Source: Mermis nigrescens (taxonomy: Eukaryota; Nematoda; Enoplea; Mermithida; Mermithidae). From it: a DNA stretch of 64,000 nt. This document shows, one piece after another, positions 52,961-64,000 of this stretch. Each line of letters opens with the position of its first letter. Positions within the stretch are counted from its first letter, which is position 1. A program made the translations under genes and the position numbers. The notes under the pieces are model-generated. The model was given only the letters and a program-made list of their open reading frames with translations. It was not told the origin of the DNA and ran no database searches. The stretch covers positions 80,469 through 144,468 of the forward strand of contig JAVLUZ010000253.1 of the NCBI GenBank assembly GCA_036768485.1, written 5' to 3'.

Positions 52961-54601
52961 AAAGAGCTAATTCTATGCCCTAAAAATTACACTTCGTTGT
53001 GGGCAAAATGGCATTTGTCAGGCTTAATGCGCAGATCTGCGTCACTTAAAGCCTTAAAAACTTTCTCTAAGTCTTGAATAAGTTCTGGAAAAGTTTGAGA
53101 GAAAACTATGATATTGTCGATGTAAACTAGGCACTTGTTCCAGTTCAGTCCTGCTAGAACTAATTCCATTAAGCGCTGAAAATCTGCTGGCGCATTTTGA
53201 GACCAAAAGGTAGCACATTGAATTCGTAGTGACCGACGGGGCAAATGAAAGCTCTTTTTTTCCGTGATTCTTTATCTAACGGATTTGCCAATAACCTGAT
53301 TTGAGATCTAGCGTAGAAAAATACGCTGCCAATCCGAGAACATCAAAATAATCTTCGATTTGAGGTAATGGATACACTTGGGTCTTGGTCACTTCATTTA
53401 GGCGACGATAGTCTACAACTGGACGCAAGGAACCATCCTTTTTACCGATTAGGAATAATGGACTAGCCCATGAGCTTGTAGTTGGATGAATCACTTTATC
53501 AGCTAGCATTTCGTCGATAACTGCTTGCATTGCTTTTCGATGCAAATGTTCGACGTGATATGTTTTTCCTGTGATAGGCGGACTATCACCTGTATCGATA
53601 TGATGCTTTAGGAGTGGCGTTTGGCCTAGGGGTTCTCCTTTTAAGGCAAAAATTGAGGAGTAACGCTGACACAAATCACGAACCTGCTGTTGCTGATGGG
53701 CATTTATTGTCGAACCATTCAAGGCTTTGTTGATCGATGCAAAAAGTTTGGGCGCTCTATCATCCGATAGGGCGACATGAGACACGATTTCCGCTTCGGT
53801 TGTTAAAGAACCGATGAATTCTCCGATATCGATGGTGATAGGTGATTTAGACGTATTACAGACGCAAAGTGGGAAAACAGGAACTGATGTGTTGATGATA
53901 GCTGGTGCGACAAACAGTGATTTGCTTAGCATGAAATCATTATCAGGTTCAAAAAGAGCAATTTCAGCATTGAATTCACCACAACAAACAAATCCGGGCG
54001 TCACAACTTCGTGACGCGGTTGAATGACCATTGATTCGGTAACAGTTACGCGAGCACAAACTGGACACGCGGTTTGTGTATCAGGGTTTACGCGTAAATG
54101 TTTTTTGTCATTTGCGGATAGTAATTCGACACGAAAGCCATTGGCAAAAGCACAATCTTTGACTGTGTTGACAAAAAGTAAGGCTTGTTTGCAAAAATTG
54201 AAGCCTAGAAGCAAATCTTCCGGTAAGTCATCGATGACTAAGACAACAGCCGGAGTGGTTTGTTCTGCGACTGTGATTTGCATGATATAGGTAAAACGCA
54301 CGGTTGCTGTCATTTTTCCAATTCCGTGAACAACATGCGCTGCTTGCTTTGGTGGCAATTTGAAACCTAAGCGCAGAAAAGCGCTTGTGGTCATCATTGT
54401 GACTTGCGATCCTGTGTCAATTAACGCAGGGAGCTTTATTCCATTGATTTCCGCTAATATTGTAGGCAAATTTGTAGATGCATGGCTAACAACGGTTTTA
54501 TTAGCTGCATCCTGAGTTTTGACCTGCGAGTTTAGCTTTTTGTAGACTGCTAAACGTTTTCTGTAAACGATGATATTCTTCGAGAAAAGCTTGAGATGCA
54601 A
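52961..54601 (-). pseudogene. Gypsy pol: protease and partial reverse transcriptase
   Basis: From 54601 downward: aspartic protease with the active-site motif LIDTGSQVTMM and the flap-side DLLLGFNFCKQ; then the RT domain with VIHPTTSSWASPLF, LIGKKDGSLRPVVDYRRL and STLDLKSGYWQI. The frame breaks at 53276 and resumes at 53244 with PADFQRLMELVLAGLN and YIDNIIVFS, where the second catalytic D of YIDD is replaced by N, then LRIKPDKCHFAHNEV. It ends at the palindrome. RNase H and integrase are absent. The pol frame overlaps the end of gag by ~100 nt in a different frame, consistent with frameshift expression in the ancestor. Non-functional. Confidence 0.88.
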
Positions 54602-56939
54602 AAAGCTGTTCCGAATTTTCGGAAGTCGAGACAGACGAAGTTACGACGTTTTCGTTATTAGATGACAATTGGGTCGGTTGCGGTGGGGGAAACGTAACGG
54701 TGGGTGTGGAAGATACCGAATACGTAACTGCCGGTGGGTTAGAATGCATAGGTTGCTGAGGAAATTGTAGATACGCGTTATTCTGCTGGCGATAATTCTG
54801 AGAATGTTCTGCAAAACGATTGTTTGCATACATATTTCTGTCATTGTCATAGTATCGCGTATTACTGTAGGGATTATGGTAGTTCTGGTGATTACCGTAA
54901 TTTTGCCAAAAATCATTGCTCGGACGTCAAAAATCTTGACGGGAGTCATAATTTTGAGACGTAGATGGATACTGTGAGTTTTGAAACACACGAGAATTAT
55001 ACGAAGTACGGTAGTTTGATCGCAACGATGATGGGTTGTTTTGAAACATTGGCCTGGATTGGCTACGGTATTGATTTGAATACTCACTGGAATTGTGAGC
55101 TTTGCTGTTGCGATAATTTCGGTTGTTGTTTTGCTGACGCCGAAAACATTCATCTCTGGTGTGGCCCATGTGTTTGCAATACACGCAATATTGTTGCGCT
55201 AAAGCATTAGATGTCTCTGGACGCGATTGACGAAAAGACGTAGATTGACGGGGGTTCTCATTTTGACTATACGTTGAACGCCAAAAATTATTTTTGGCAA
55301 CACGCTACTGGATACTGCAGCGGCTGTTGCTGGTAAATACGGTGTAGGCTGCTTAGCTGAAGCATACTGTAGGTTCGCAAACTCTATGCAACGCGCAGCA
55401 TGAAGAAAATCTTGAAGTGGTGCTTCAGGCGCTCTTTTGTAAGCTTTTCTCGCGATATCTGGATTCATCCCTTTTCTGAGCTGATGATGGAGCATTTTCT
55501 CAAAAGCTATTGAATCAACCTGAATTTCTGGTGGAGCTCAAATGAGATCTTCGCGTAACGCCAAAAAGTAAGCATTCACAGACTCCGATGGGTGCTGTTT
55601 TTGCTCAAGAAATCTATCGAACAATGTATCTGAGTCGATAGGACGAAACTCTGCAATTAATGCTTGTTTTATGAGTTCATAAGATTCGCAAACGTCGTTG
55701 GGTAGGGAGCAAAACAATCTAGTCGTATAGGTATCGAAAAACGATGGCAACAAATCTAGACACGATCTTTCATCAATTCTATAGCCATTTGCTAATCGCT
55801 CAAGTTCTTGAAAGAATCCACGAATATCTGTTTTTTCACCTTGAAAAAACTTCTTATTGGCTATCGTGAACTGAATTTGTTGCAAAAATGGACCTCTGTT
55901 CATAGAATCGGCTAGGTAGCGAATACCTGTATTCTCTGAGCTATCAGACGACGTGTCATGGTGGCGACGCTGTGAACGTCTTGAAGAAGATCTATGACGC
56001 CTGGGACTTTCCGGCGGAGAGTCAGTAGCTTGATCCGGATAGTGAACTCTTTGGTTCTGCTGATTCTGAGGTGGAATCTGATCCGTTGGGATCGATGCAC
56101 CTGTATTTGGCACAAAAATTTGATTCTGCGGAATATGCATTGCATGAAGTGGCGGTAGTTCAGCATTTACGGGATTAGCTTGGTTTGCTGCCGGCGGAAC
56201 GGCTGGCGAAACAATCTGTACTAGCGGAGACAGTTCAACATTTGCAAAACGAGCTAAATGTTGCTGTTCAGCATTTACAGAGATGGTAGGACGCAATAAA
56301 CGCGACGCGATTTGCTGATTAGGACGCACTGAGGCTGACAAATGACGGACGGGCGTTGACGTTGCAAGCTGCATGCGCGAATCCGAGTCAGCATTTGCAA
56401 AGCGAGCTAAATGCTGCTGGTCCGCGTTTGCAGTGACGTTGGGAACCGGTTGTGGCTCAACAGGCTGCAAATCATGGGTTTGCAGAGTTTGCATTTTGCA
56501 ATTGTGCATGCACATGTTCAACGGCTATACGTTCAAGACGATTTTCTAAATCTTGCATATGCGCAAACATCGCATTCAAAAGATTATCTGAATTGCGATT
56601 TTCAGTTATCCGATTCACATTTGTGTCGGAAACCGATCGTTGCGGATTAGGAATCGTCGTTTCATTCAAAATTTGGCGAAGAGTGATATTGTCGTCATTT
56701 GCAACTTGATTATCTTGTGGAGAGTCAACACTGTTGTCCTGATTTTGGACACCTAGCGTTTGATTTGTATTCACAACGCTGTCTGCGCTTGCACAATTTT
56801 GTGCACTGGCGCTATGATCGGAATCTGAGTCATTTGACACACTTCTAGATGATTTCGGAGTACTAGCCTGCTTAGGCGACTTATCTGGGGTTTTCTTCCC
56901 CGTTTTGGTCATTTTTCCTGCTAGTTTCTTGCCTGGCAT
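54501..56939 (-). pseudogene. Gypsy gag polyprotein, broken
   Basis: Starts at ATG 56939 (MPGKKLAGKMTKTGKKTPDK), shifts frame near 56490, continues through a Pro/Gln-rich region with two near-identical QQHLARFAN blocks, then a capsid-like region (GPFLQQIQFTIANKKFF, DIRGFFQELERLANGYRI, SESVNAYFLALRED). A lone in-frame TGA at 55538-55540 follows, then more capsid (MLHHQLRKGMNPDIARKAY). After another frame change near 55290 comes a nucleocapsid zinc knuckle CVYCKHMGHTRDEC, an Asn/Ser/Tyr-rich tail and SEQLFASQAFLEEYHR to 54501. At least three frame changes and one stop. Confidence 0.82.
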
Positions 56940-57149
56940 GACAGACAATTGAGATTAAGATCAGGACAAGAAATTTATGTCACAACCCCAATCTCGACCA
57001 AGAAAAATATGCACACGAACACAATAGAGTCAAAAATGCACACAAACAGTAAAATGTTAAGAATGCACACGAACACGATATGGTTACACAAAGTGGAAAA
57101 TTTTTGAAAATTTTTAGGCAGAAAATGAAACGATGTTAGCTCGGCCGGT

Positions 57150-57168
57150 CGTCGTGAATGACCTCCAA
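57150..57168 (-). promoter_or_regulatory. Candidate primer-binding site
   Basis: Immediately inside the 5' LTR boundary (LTR ends ...TTTACA on the minus strand) the sequence reads T then TGGAGGTCATTCACG. A TGG one base after the LTR is the expected start of a tRNA-complementary primer site. I could not assign the tRNA. Confidence 0.45.
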
Positions 57169-58426
57169 TGTAAACGTAGGAGCTCGAATGCTACGTTCAC
57201 TTGCTTACTTACACCCTAGCTTAAGCTCACGCGCTCGCACAAACGGCGACTCGGGGGTAAGTGGCCCGGCCTATCAAGATAGCCCGGCCCTCTATGCACG
57301 CACCTAGTGAAACTTACTTACTTAACCCCTTTTGAGATTAAGTACCTAAATAATGTAAGTTCCCCGGAAACCTAATTGAGGGCTCAAAAAGATTATTATT
57401 TAACTTGTTTTGGGACCGAATTCCGGTGCTTGAAAATATTGAAGGTTCCTAAGTATAGTGTAGCACAAGGACAGAATTCAACAGCATGGAAATTCAACCG
57501 AGCCCAACATCGTTAATTAAATAATTAATTTTTACAATATTTTTGGACAGAAAATTATGAAGCAATAAAAAACGCGACAGCATGAAGATGCATGCTGCCG
57601 ACTGTCGTGTTACGCTAATCGGTTAAAACAAACAATGTAATTACGAGGGCACGTAGCCCGCCAACGGCATACAACAAATGCCGTGAATGGCACACAAATA
57701 AAATAGCAAATGCGTAGGGGCGAAAAAAGCCTGCCCACTACGCGACGAAAACGACGAGATTTCCCTGCAGCCACGCAGGGGAAAACAACAGGGACAACGT
57801 GCGGAGACTACTCGACGCACGGAAAAGAAAAACGACGCACAGCGTACAAGCTGGCATAAAAAGGCTCAAAAGCTCAATGTAAAATGAAAAATTCTTAAAG
57901 TGCCGGAATGATTGTAATGTCGTCAAAACTGCGCTCGCACGCAGTTTTAAACGATACGAAAAAAGAGGCGTGTCAAACGCGGACAAAGAAACGCAGAATG
58001 GATCTACGAGAATAACAATAGGCCTATGGGCAAAGCTTACGGTAAAGAATGTACAAACGGAATAGGCACAAATATGAGACACACACATATAGAGTTTTAA
58101 CACACGTATGATATGATAGCACACATACCAATTCGTACTCAAGTCGCATTAAGCCTGAGTGCCCATTTTCCTATCCTGCATTTTTATTGAAAATATGTGT
58201 GGGAAAGGAAATGAAGATATGATAATTTTAAGAGGGAAGGTGGTCCCGGGCGACACACTATAGCGTTGCGCTTAGTGGTCGCGTACGTGCAAATGGAAAT
58301 TAAGCACAAAAATGCATGGCTGGGTCAAACGAAGTCATCAAAATGTAGGTATACAACGTAGCACAAAACAAATGGAATTTTGCGTTGAACCAACGTGGCG
58401 AAACAGGGTGTAGAGCAATCTCTACA
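57169..58426 (-). repeat. Gypsy LTR, 5' copy next to gag
   Basis: 1258-bp LTR. The plus strand begins TGTAAACGTAGG and ends CTCTACA, followed at once by the next LTR. It slightly lacks the CACTGGCGGTAATTGCCC segment present in the other copies. Confidence 0.85.
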
Positions 58427-59728
58427 CTACGTAGCAGTCAAAGGTACGTTTACTCAGCTTACTTAATGCCCTAAGCTGAAGCTTACGCTGCTTCGGCACT
58501 GGCGGTAATTGCCCTTTTTAGGGGTCAATCACCAAACCGGCAACTCGGGGAGTAAATGGCCCGGCCCTCTATGCACGCACCTAATGAAACTTACTTACTT
58601 AACCCCTATTGAGATTAAAGTTGCCTAAATATTGTAAGTTCCTCGGAAACCTAATTGAGGGCTCAAAAAGATTATTATTTTAACTTGTTTTGGGACCGAA
58701 TTCCGGTGCTTAACGTAAACATTGAAGGTTCCTTTGGCATAGTGTAGCACAAGGACAGAATTCAACAGCACGGAAATTCAACCGAGCCCAACATCATTAA
58801 TTAAATAATTAATTTTTTAAAATATTTTTAGACAGAAAATTATGAAGCAATGAAAAACGCGACAGCATGAAGATGCAAGCTGCCGGCTGTGCGTGCTACG
58901 GCTAATCAGTTAAAACAAATTATGTAATTACGAGGGCACGTAGCCCGCCAACGGCATACAACAAAATGCCGGTGTGGCACACAAATAAAATAAGAAATGC
59001 GTAGGGGCGAAAGAAACCTGCCCACTACGCGACGAAATGATGAGATTTCCCTGCAGCCACGCAGGGGAAAAACAACAGGGACAACGTGCGGGAGACTACT
59101 CGACGCATGGAAAAGAAAAACGACGCTCAGCGTACAAGCTGGCGTAAAAAGGGCTCAAAAGCTCAATGTAAAATGAAAAAGTCTTAAAGTCGAGGAATGA
59201 TTGTAATGTTGTCCAAACGTGCGCTCGCACCCAGTTTTAATTGATACGAAAAAAGAGGCGTATCAACACGGACAAAGAAACGCGGAATGGATCTACGAGA
59301 ATAACAATACGCCTATGGGCAAAGCTTACGGTAAAGAATGTACAAACAGAATAGGCACACATATGAGACACACACGTATAGAGTTTTAACACACGTATGA
59401 TATGATAGCACACATACCAATTCGTACTCAAGTCACATTAAGCCCGAGTGCCCATTTTCCTATCCCGGATTTTTATTGAAAATAGAGTATGGGAAAGGAA
59501 ATGAAGATATGGATAATTTTAGGAGGGGAAGGTGGTCCCGGGCGACACACTATATGCGTTAGCGGCCTTAGTGCAGCTTAGCGTACATGCCTATGGAAAT
59601 TGAGCACGAAAACTGCACGGCTGGGTCAAACAGTCATCGAAATGTAGGTACAACGTAGCACAAAAGCGACTGGAATTTCGCGTTGAATCAGCTTAGCGGC
59701 GAAACAGGGTGTAGAGCGATTCCCTACA
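58427..59728 (-). repeat. Gypsy LTR, middle tandem copy
   Basis: About 1302 bp. It carries many small insertions relative to its neighbours, often beside CG sites (for example GCTGCTTCGGCACTGG where others have GCGCTCGCACTGG, and TAGCGGCCTTAGTGCAGC where others have TGCGCTTAGTGG). This is either an older copy or a badly resolved consensus. The short minus-strand frame at 59237 recurs in several LTRs but has no domain. Confidence 0.8.
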
Positions 59729-61016
59729 CTACGTGGGGGCAAGAGGTGCGTTTATGGGCTTACTTAATGCCCTAGCTGCAGCTTTTGCGCTCGCTCTGGC
59801 GGCAATTGCCCTTTTTAGGGGGTCAATCAACAACCGGCGACTGGGGGTAAATGGCCCGGCCTATCAAGATAGCCCGGCCCTCTATGCATGCACCTAATGA
59901 AACTTACTTACTTAACCCCTATTGAGATTAAGAACCTAAATATTGTAAGTTCCCCGGAAACCTAATTGAGGGCTCAAAAAGATTATTATTTAACTTGTTT
60001 TTGGGACCGAATTCCAGTGCTTGAAAATATTGAAGGCACCTTGGCATAGTGTAGCACAAGGACAGAATTCAACAGCACGGAAATTCAACCGAGCCCAGCA
60101 TCATTAATTAAATAATTAATTTTTAAAATATTTTTAGACAGAAAATTATGGAAGCAATGAAAAACGCGACAGCATGAAGATGCATGCTGCTGACTGTCGT
60201 GTTACACTAATCAGTTAAAACAAATTATGTAATTACGAGGGCACGTAGCCCGCCAACGGCATACAACAAAATGCCGGTGTGGCACACAAATAAAATAAGA
60301 AATGCGTAGGGGCGAAAGAACCTGCCCACTACGCGACGAAACGACGAGATTTCCCTGCAGCCATGCAGGGGAAAAACAACAGGGACAACGTGCGGAGACT
60401 ACTCGACGCACGGAAAAGAAAAACGATGCTCAGCGAAAAAGCTGGCGTAAAAAGGGCTCAAAAGCTCAATGTAAAATGAAAAAGCCTTAAAGTGGAGGAA
60501 TGATCGTAATGTCGTCCAAAGCTGCGCTCGCACGCAGTTTTAAACGATACGGAAAAAGAGGCGTATCAACGCGGACAAAGAAACGCGGAATGGATCTACG
60601 AGAATAACAATAGGCCTATGGGCAAAGCTTACGGTAAAGAATGTACAAACGGAATAGGCACACATATGAGACATACACATATAGAGTTTTAACACACGCA
60701 TGATATGATAGCACATATACCAATTCGTACTCAAGTCGCATTAAGCCCGAGTGCCCATTTTCCTATCCCGGATTTTTATTGAAAATATGTATGGGAAAGG
60801 AAATGAAGATATGATAATTTTAGGAGGGAAGGTGGTCCCGGGCGACACACTATATGCGTTGTAGCTTAGTGGTCGCGTACGTGCGTATGGAAATTAAGCA
60901 CGAAAATTCACGGCTGGGTCAAACAGTCATTGGAATGTAGGTACAACGTAGCACAAAACAAATGGAATTTCGCGTTAAACCAACGTGGCGAAACAGGGTG
61001 TAGAGCGATCTCTACA
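59729..61016 (-). repeat. Gypsy LTR, outer 5' copy
   Basis: 1288-bp LTR ending CTCTACA and then TTTA, the outer target duplication. Most similar overall to the distal 3' copy (same AATTATGTAATTACGAGGGC and TGCCGGTGTGGCACAC segments). Confidence 0.85.
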
Positions 61017-61139
61017 TTTATATCAATTTCGAATGGCTGCTGCCATTAATGTAAAAAAATCCGTGTCTTTCTTCTTAAATATTTCTTCGGATCTCATTCA
61101 TTAAATAAAGGAAAAATTAAATAATCAATTAGGCGAAGC

Positions 61140-61766
61140 AATAGATTGATTTTCATTCTCTCCCCTCATGAACACTGAATATTAGGTATGGCGGTTGTGT
61201 TGAGCTTATAAAACTCCTCCTATGCTTAAAATGAGTTTGTAATGGTTAGCTTGGGTGGACAAAGCATATGTAAAGTCTGATGACTTTTAATAATGGAATA
61301 ATGATTTCACTCCAGCGTTTTAGGCCTAGCAAAACCATATATTGCACACAAATGTTGCGGCAAATAAGTGTACCAAGATGTAGTCTATATCACATAAGCT
61401 TATGCGTTTCCTACTGCTTTAAAACCAACAAAATTTTTTATAGTCTTCAAATGCATCGATGTTTGCTATTTTATTCAATTGGTATACAAAGTCGTTCCTA
61501 GTTTACTTCATCTACTTTCTCAGTACTGCATAGCTAACTCGCTGCTTTTGAAATCGTTTTTGGTTAATAGTTTTTCAGTCTGCAGGCTGCAGAATATACT
61601 TCGATTTTTAGCGTTGCTTAGAGAAAGTCTGATTTTAACAGATTTTACGATTTTAGCATATGCATAGGTAGCTTTTTCCTAGTTCCCTCCATTTACATCC
61701 TTAATAGTTCGTAATCCCAAGTATATTTGTCTTTTGTTCCATCGGAGCATTTTTCTTTGCTAGACT
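61140..61766 (-). mobile_element. Y-related element remnant
   Basis: The right part 61590-61766 matches the element Y terminus (GCAGAATATACTTCGATTTT, TTTTTCCTAGTTCCCTCC, GTTCCATCGGAGCATTTTTC, TTTGCTAG). The left part 61140-61300 is the reverse complement of the Y-related segment at 41389-41530. The left terminus is not visible; an incomplete or rearranged copy. Confidence 0.65.
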
Positions 61767-62836
61767 TCTTTGCTAGGACTATACATATATGCTTACTTAC
61801 TAAATTACAACTCAACCACTCAAAATTATATCATTTTTAAATATACCCCATTTCATTTTCTCGCCATTTCAAAATGAACCTACTACCCTATTTTTCTTTT
61901 TCTTTTCTTTTAACTCACTTTTTATGACTGAAATAAATATTTATTTACTCCCCTATCTACTCATTTTTCACTCCTAAATTCTTTTTCATTTTCTTAGAGG
62001 CGCATCCCACATTCGGAACATAGGTGCACAAAATTAGGGTCTGCAGGGGAGGAGGGTGAAATCTCAGGAATCCAAACAGCAAATTTGATGTGCACGAATT
62101 TTTTGTATTGTATATACGTCGAAAATGGCCAAAATAACTTATAAAACGTCTTTTTGTGATAATTTCGCATTATTATAGCATTTTTAGTCCATTTTGACTG
62201 CATTATATCATTTTTAACACTGAAAAATACATGAATTGATCAATTTATGGCGCTTTTTTGGGCAAAAAGGTACACAGAAGTTCTAATCTGGCGCGTAGAG
62301 CGCCGGAAAAATTTTGAAATTTTTGCTGCTTTTGACCTCAAAAGTAATGCAAAAAAACGTTTTGTCAGCTCTCGCCACAGTACCTGTCTGGCTGGCCCCT
62401 TAAAGCGGGGGCTAGCGCATCCATGGTGGAATTGCCTCTCATCCTCATGCCACCTCGGGGTTTAAGTACATCCAACCATTGAACCATTTGGAAATTTCCT
62501 TTCTATCCCAAATATTTTCCAAAAGGAGAGGGCAGTGTAAGGTACTGTTATACCTTTCACGTCTCTTTAGACTTGTAAGGATTGTCGGAATACCGTTATC
62601 CCAAAGCAGTATCCAATTGGAACATTCATTTGCCATAATTGTAACATGAATCAACAAAATTTCCATCTATTATGTTTCAACATGTGTTAAATTTTGTTAA
62701 TGCTGTCAGCTGCTAAGAGAAGCAACCTCATCCACCCCTAAAGGCGTTGCGTATCATGCTTTTAATTACTGCTAAATCACACCCTATAGCTAGTGTATGC
62801 TTTTAGATATGATTGGCAGTTTTATCTGTATAGGAC
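61767..62836. other. Non-coding stretch
   Basis: Pyrimidine-rich at 61840-61990, otherwise unremarkable. No open frame with a recognised domain. Confidence 0.4.
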
Positions 62837-62844
62837 CTTGTGAC

Positions 62845-62997
62845 CACACGTTGGCGAGGGGGTTTGCACCCCTAGAAGTTGAAAACCACCCACATATTTC
62901 TGTAGACCCTCAGAATTCTATTTTTACTAACATTTTTGGCAATTTTTTGGCGATTTCACCCAACCAGACCCCCAGAATTTTTTGCTGCCTATGTATG
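62845..62997 (+). mobile_element. MITE hM, short subfamily, with 8-bp TSD
   Basis: 153 bp from CACACGTTGGCGAGGGGG to CTGCCTATGTATG, flanked by CTTGTGAC (62837-62844) and CTCGTGAC (62998-63005), 7 of 8 identical. The interior matches the short form at 39092-39251 (TTTCTGTAGACCCTCAGAATT). Confidence 0.8.
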
Positions 62998-63005
62998 CTC
63001 GTGAC

Positions 63006-64000
63006 CTGTTTTTTTGTAATATGTCACCTATTGTGTGTAATTATCTTAGTTTTTCATGCTGAACTTATTTGAATTGATGTGTCGACATGCTTGGAGGTTT
63101 GTGAGTTTTCAGAAATTAAAAGCATGAGAAAATCATTGAATTGTCATTTGCCCAAATCTCTTTTTTGAAAATAATCTAGAATTTCTCACCACAAAGTTGG
63201 TCATAGTTGCCAAGCTCTCTGCGTTGTTGTTCACAAGTCCACAAATTAGGACCCACTTAAATTAGGTACTCACAATTCTAGATTTGAAATGATGAGTCTC
63301 ATGAGGGCTCTGACCAGCATTAGTAAACACGGCTGTAGGTAACCTAGCTCATCCTAAGAGCGAATTTGCCCCAGCAGCAAATAAAATTGTACCCTAGGGA
63401 TTCCATGTGGCCCAATGCATGCAACATAGTACCTTGTACAATCTGTCTTAGTAGAAACGTGAGGCTTCCTCCATCACTTGGAAAAGGAGCCCTACTTTGC
63501 AAAATAAGCCGGCAACCATCAGACGGGTCAAAGTTTTAATTATTTGCAGTCTTATCTTCCTATTTAGAATTTATAATTTTAAAAATTGAAGTCTATGTTC
63601 GATTTTTCTTTCTATTCTAGGCTGATTCTAACCAAATTAATGGGACCTTCTGAACAATCTTCCCGCCACCGTTTTTTGAGAGACGAAATAAAGACAATTA
63701 TTTTGCAGGTGTAAAGGCAAGAAGTCATAAGCTAGTTGTATGTAAAGTTTCGTTAATGTAGCTATTATGGATTTGAAGGCAAAAACGTGTGAAATTGTTC
63801 AAAAGTATCCGTGTTTAGTCGTACAGTATGCACTTCAAAGATGATCTTGCATATGATTTATGCATTGGCACTATTCTCTCTCATTTTCTTTATAAGTAAC
63901 GTATTGACCCAGGCATATTCGGCGCTGGATTTTCTTTGTATTTTTCAGGTGTATGCCAGAAGGCTTGTTGAGTGTCACATTGTGCAGCGAATTTTATCTG
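63006..64000. other. Non-coding end of window
   Basis: No gene, tandem repeat or transposon terminus recognised in this last kilobase. Confidence 0.4.

Larger units (their letters stand above)
51322..61016 (-). mobile_element. Gypsy LTR retrotransposon locus with tandem LTRs
   Basis: 9.7 kb on the minus strand, flanked by TTTA at 51318-51321 and 61017-61020. Plus-strand order: LTR (51322-52608), partial LTR (52609-52912), truncated pol and gag, then three LTRs in tandem (57169-58426, 58427-59728, 59729-61016). LTR ends are TG...CA (minus-strand start TGTAGAG, end TTTACA). The rest of pol (RT C-terminus, RNase H, integrase) and the polypurine tract are deleted. A single outer 4-bp duplication implies one integration followed by recombination. 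Confidence 0.85.

Noticed and set aside
47482..60734. Repeated short frames such as MSTNWYVCYHIIRVLKL in the LTRs
   Set aside because: Present in several LTR copies only because the DNA is repeated; frames differ in length and lack any domain or coding bias.
62797..63072. 91-codon frame near the right end
   Set aside because: Most of it is the short MITE subfamily at 62845-62997.

Overview
The window is animal DNA, probably from an invertebrate, and almost entirely repetitive. I see no host gene and no bacterial operon structure. The evidence is a 15.6 kb satellite array followed by nested eukaryotic transposons of many classes: two LINE types, Gypsy, Polinton/Maverick, Merlin, hAT-like and other MITEs, a Helitron-like element and a TTAA-target element. 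I cannot name the species.

Layout. 1-15592: one continuous 50-bp satellite array (about 310 monomers) with kilobase-scale internal duplications and a decayed right edge. 15593-28440: nested transposons. Three copies of a ~1 kb non-coding family (called X here) are each interrupted or truncated; one is split by a Helitron-like element with tandem-repeat cores, another by a 3.26 kb element with ~740-bp inverted repeats and a TTAA target duplication. The second X copy, with an inverted-repeat element (Y), splits an older LINE-A fragment. 28441-34201: a nearly full-length LINE-A (L1/Tx1-like) inserted head-to-tail in the (AC)n tail of that fragment. Its ORF1 carries a CCHC knuckle and a NADAR (YbiA-like) domain. 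34422-36919: a complete Merlin DNA transposon with an intact transposase, long inverted repeats and a 9-bp target duplication. 38270-40790: a diverged ~170-bp tandem repeat with MITEs inserted. 41200-49340: a hAT-like terminus, decayed Polinton integrase and polymerase B fragments, a CR1-like LINE-B and a solo LTR. 51322-61016: a Gypsy element on the minus strand with five LTR copies or pieces in tandem blocks, all inside one TTTA duplication. 61021-64000: non-coding, with two small element remnants.

How the parts relate. The order of insertion can be read because several families occur both interrupted and uninterrupted here, giving internal empty-site controls. A 150-270 bp MITE with 8-bp duplications has landed in LINE-A, in Polinton integrase, in Polinton polymerase B and in the 170-bp repeat, so it was active after those sequences arrived. 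Only the Merlin transposase looks intact; the other coding regions carry frameshifts, stops or deletions.

Most promising for new biology: the NADAR domain in LINE-A ORF1, the LINE's association with (AC)n, the TTAA element with an unassigned transposase-like C-terminal half, and the multi-LTR Gypsy locus.
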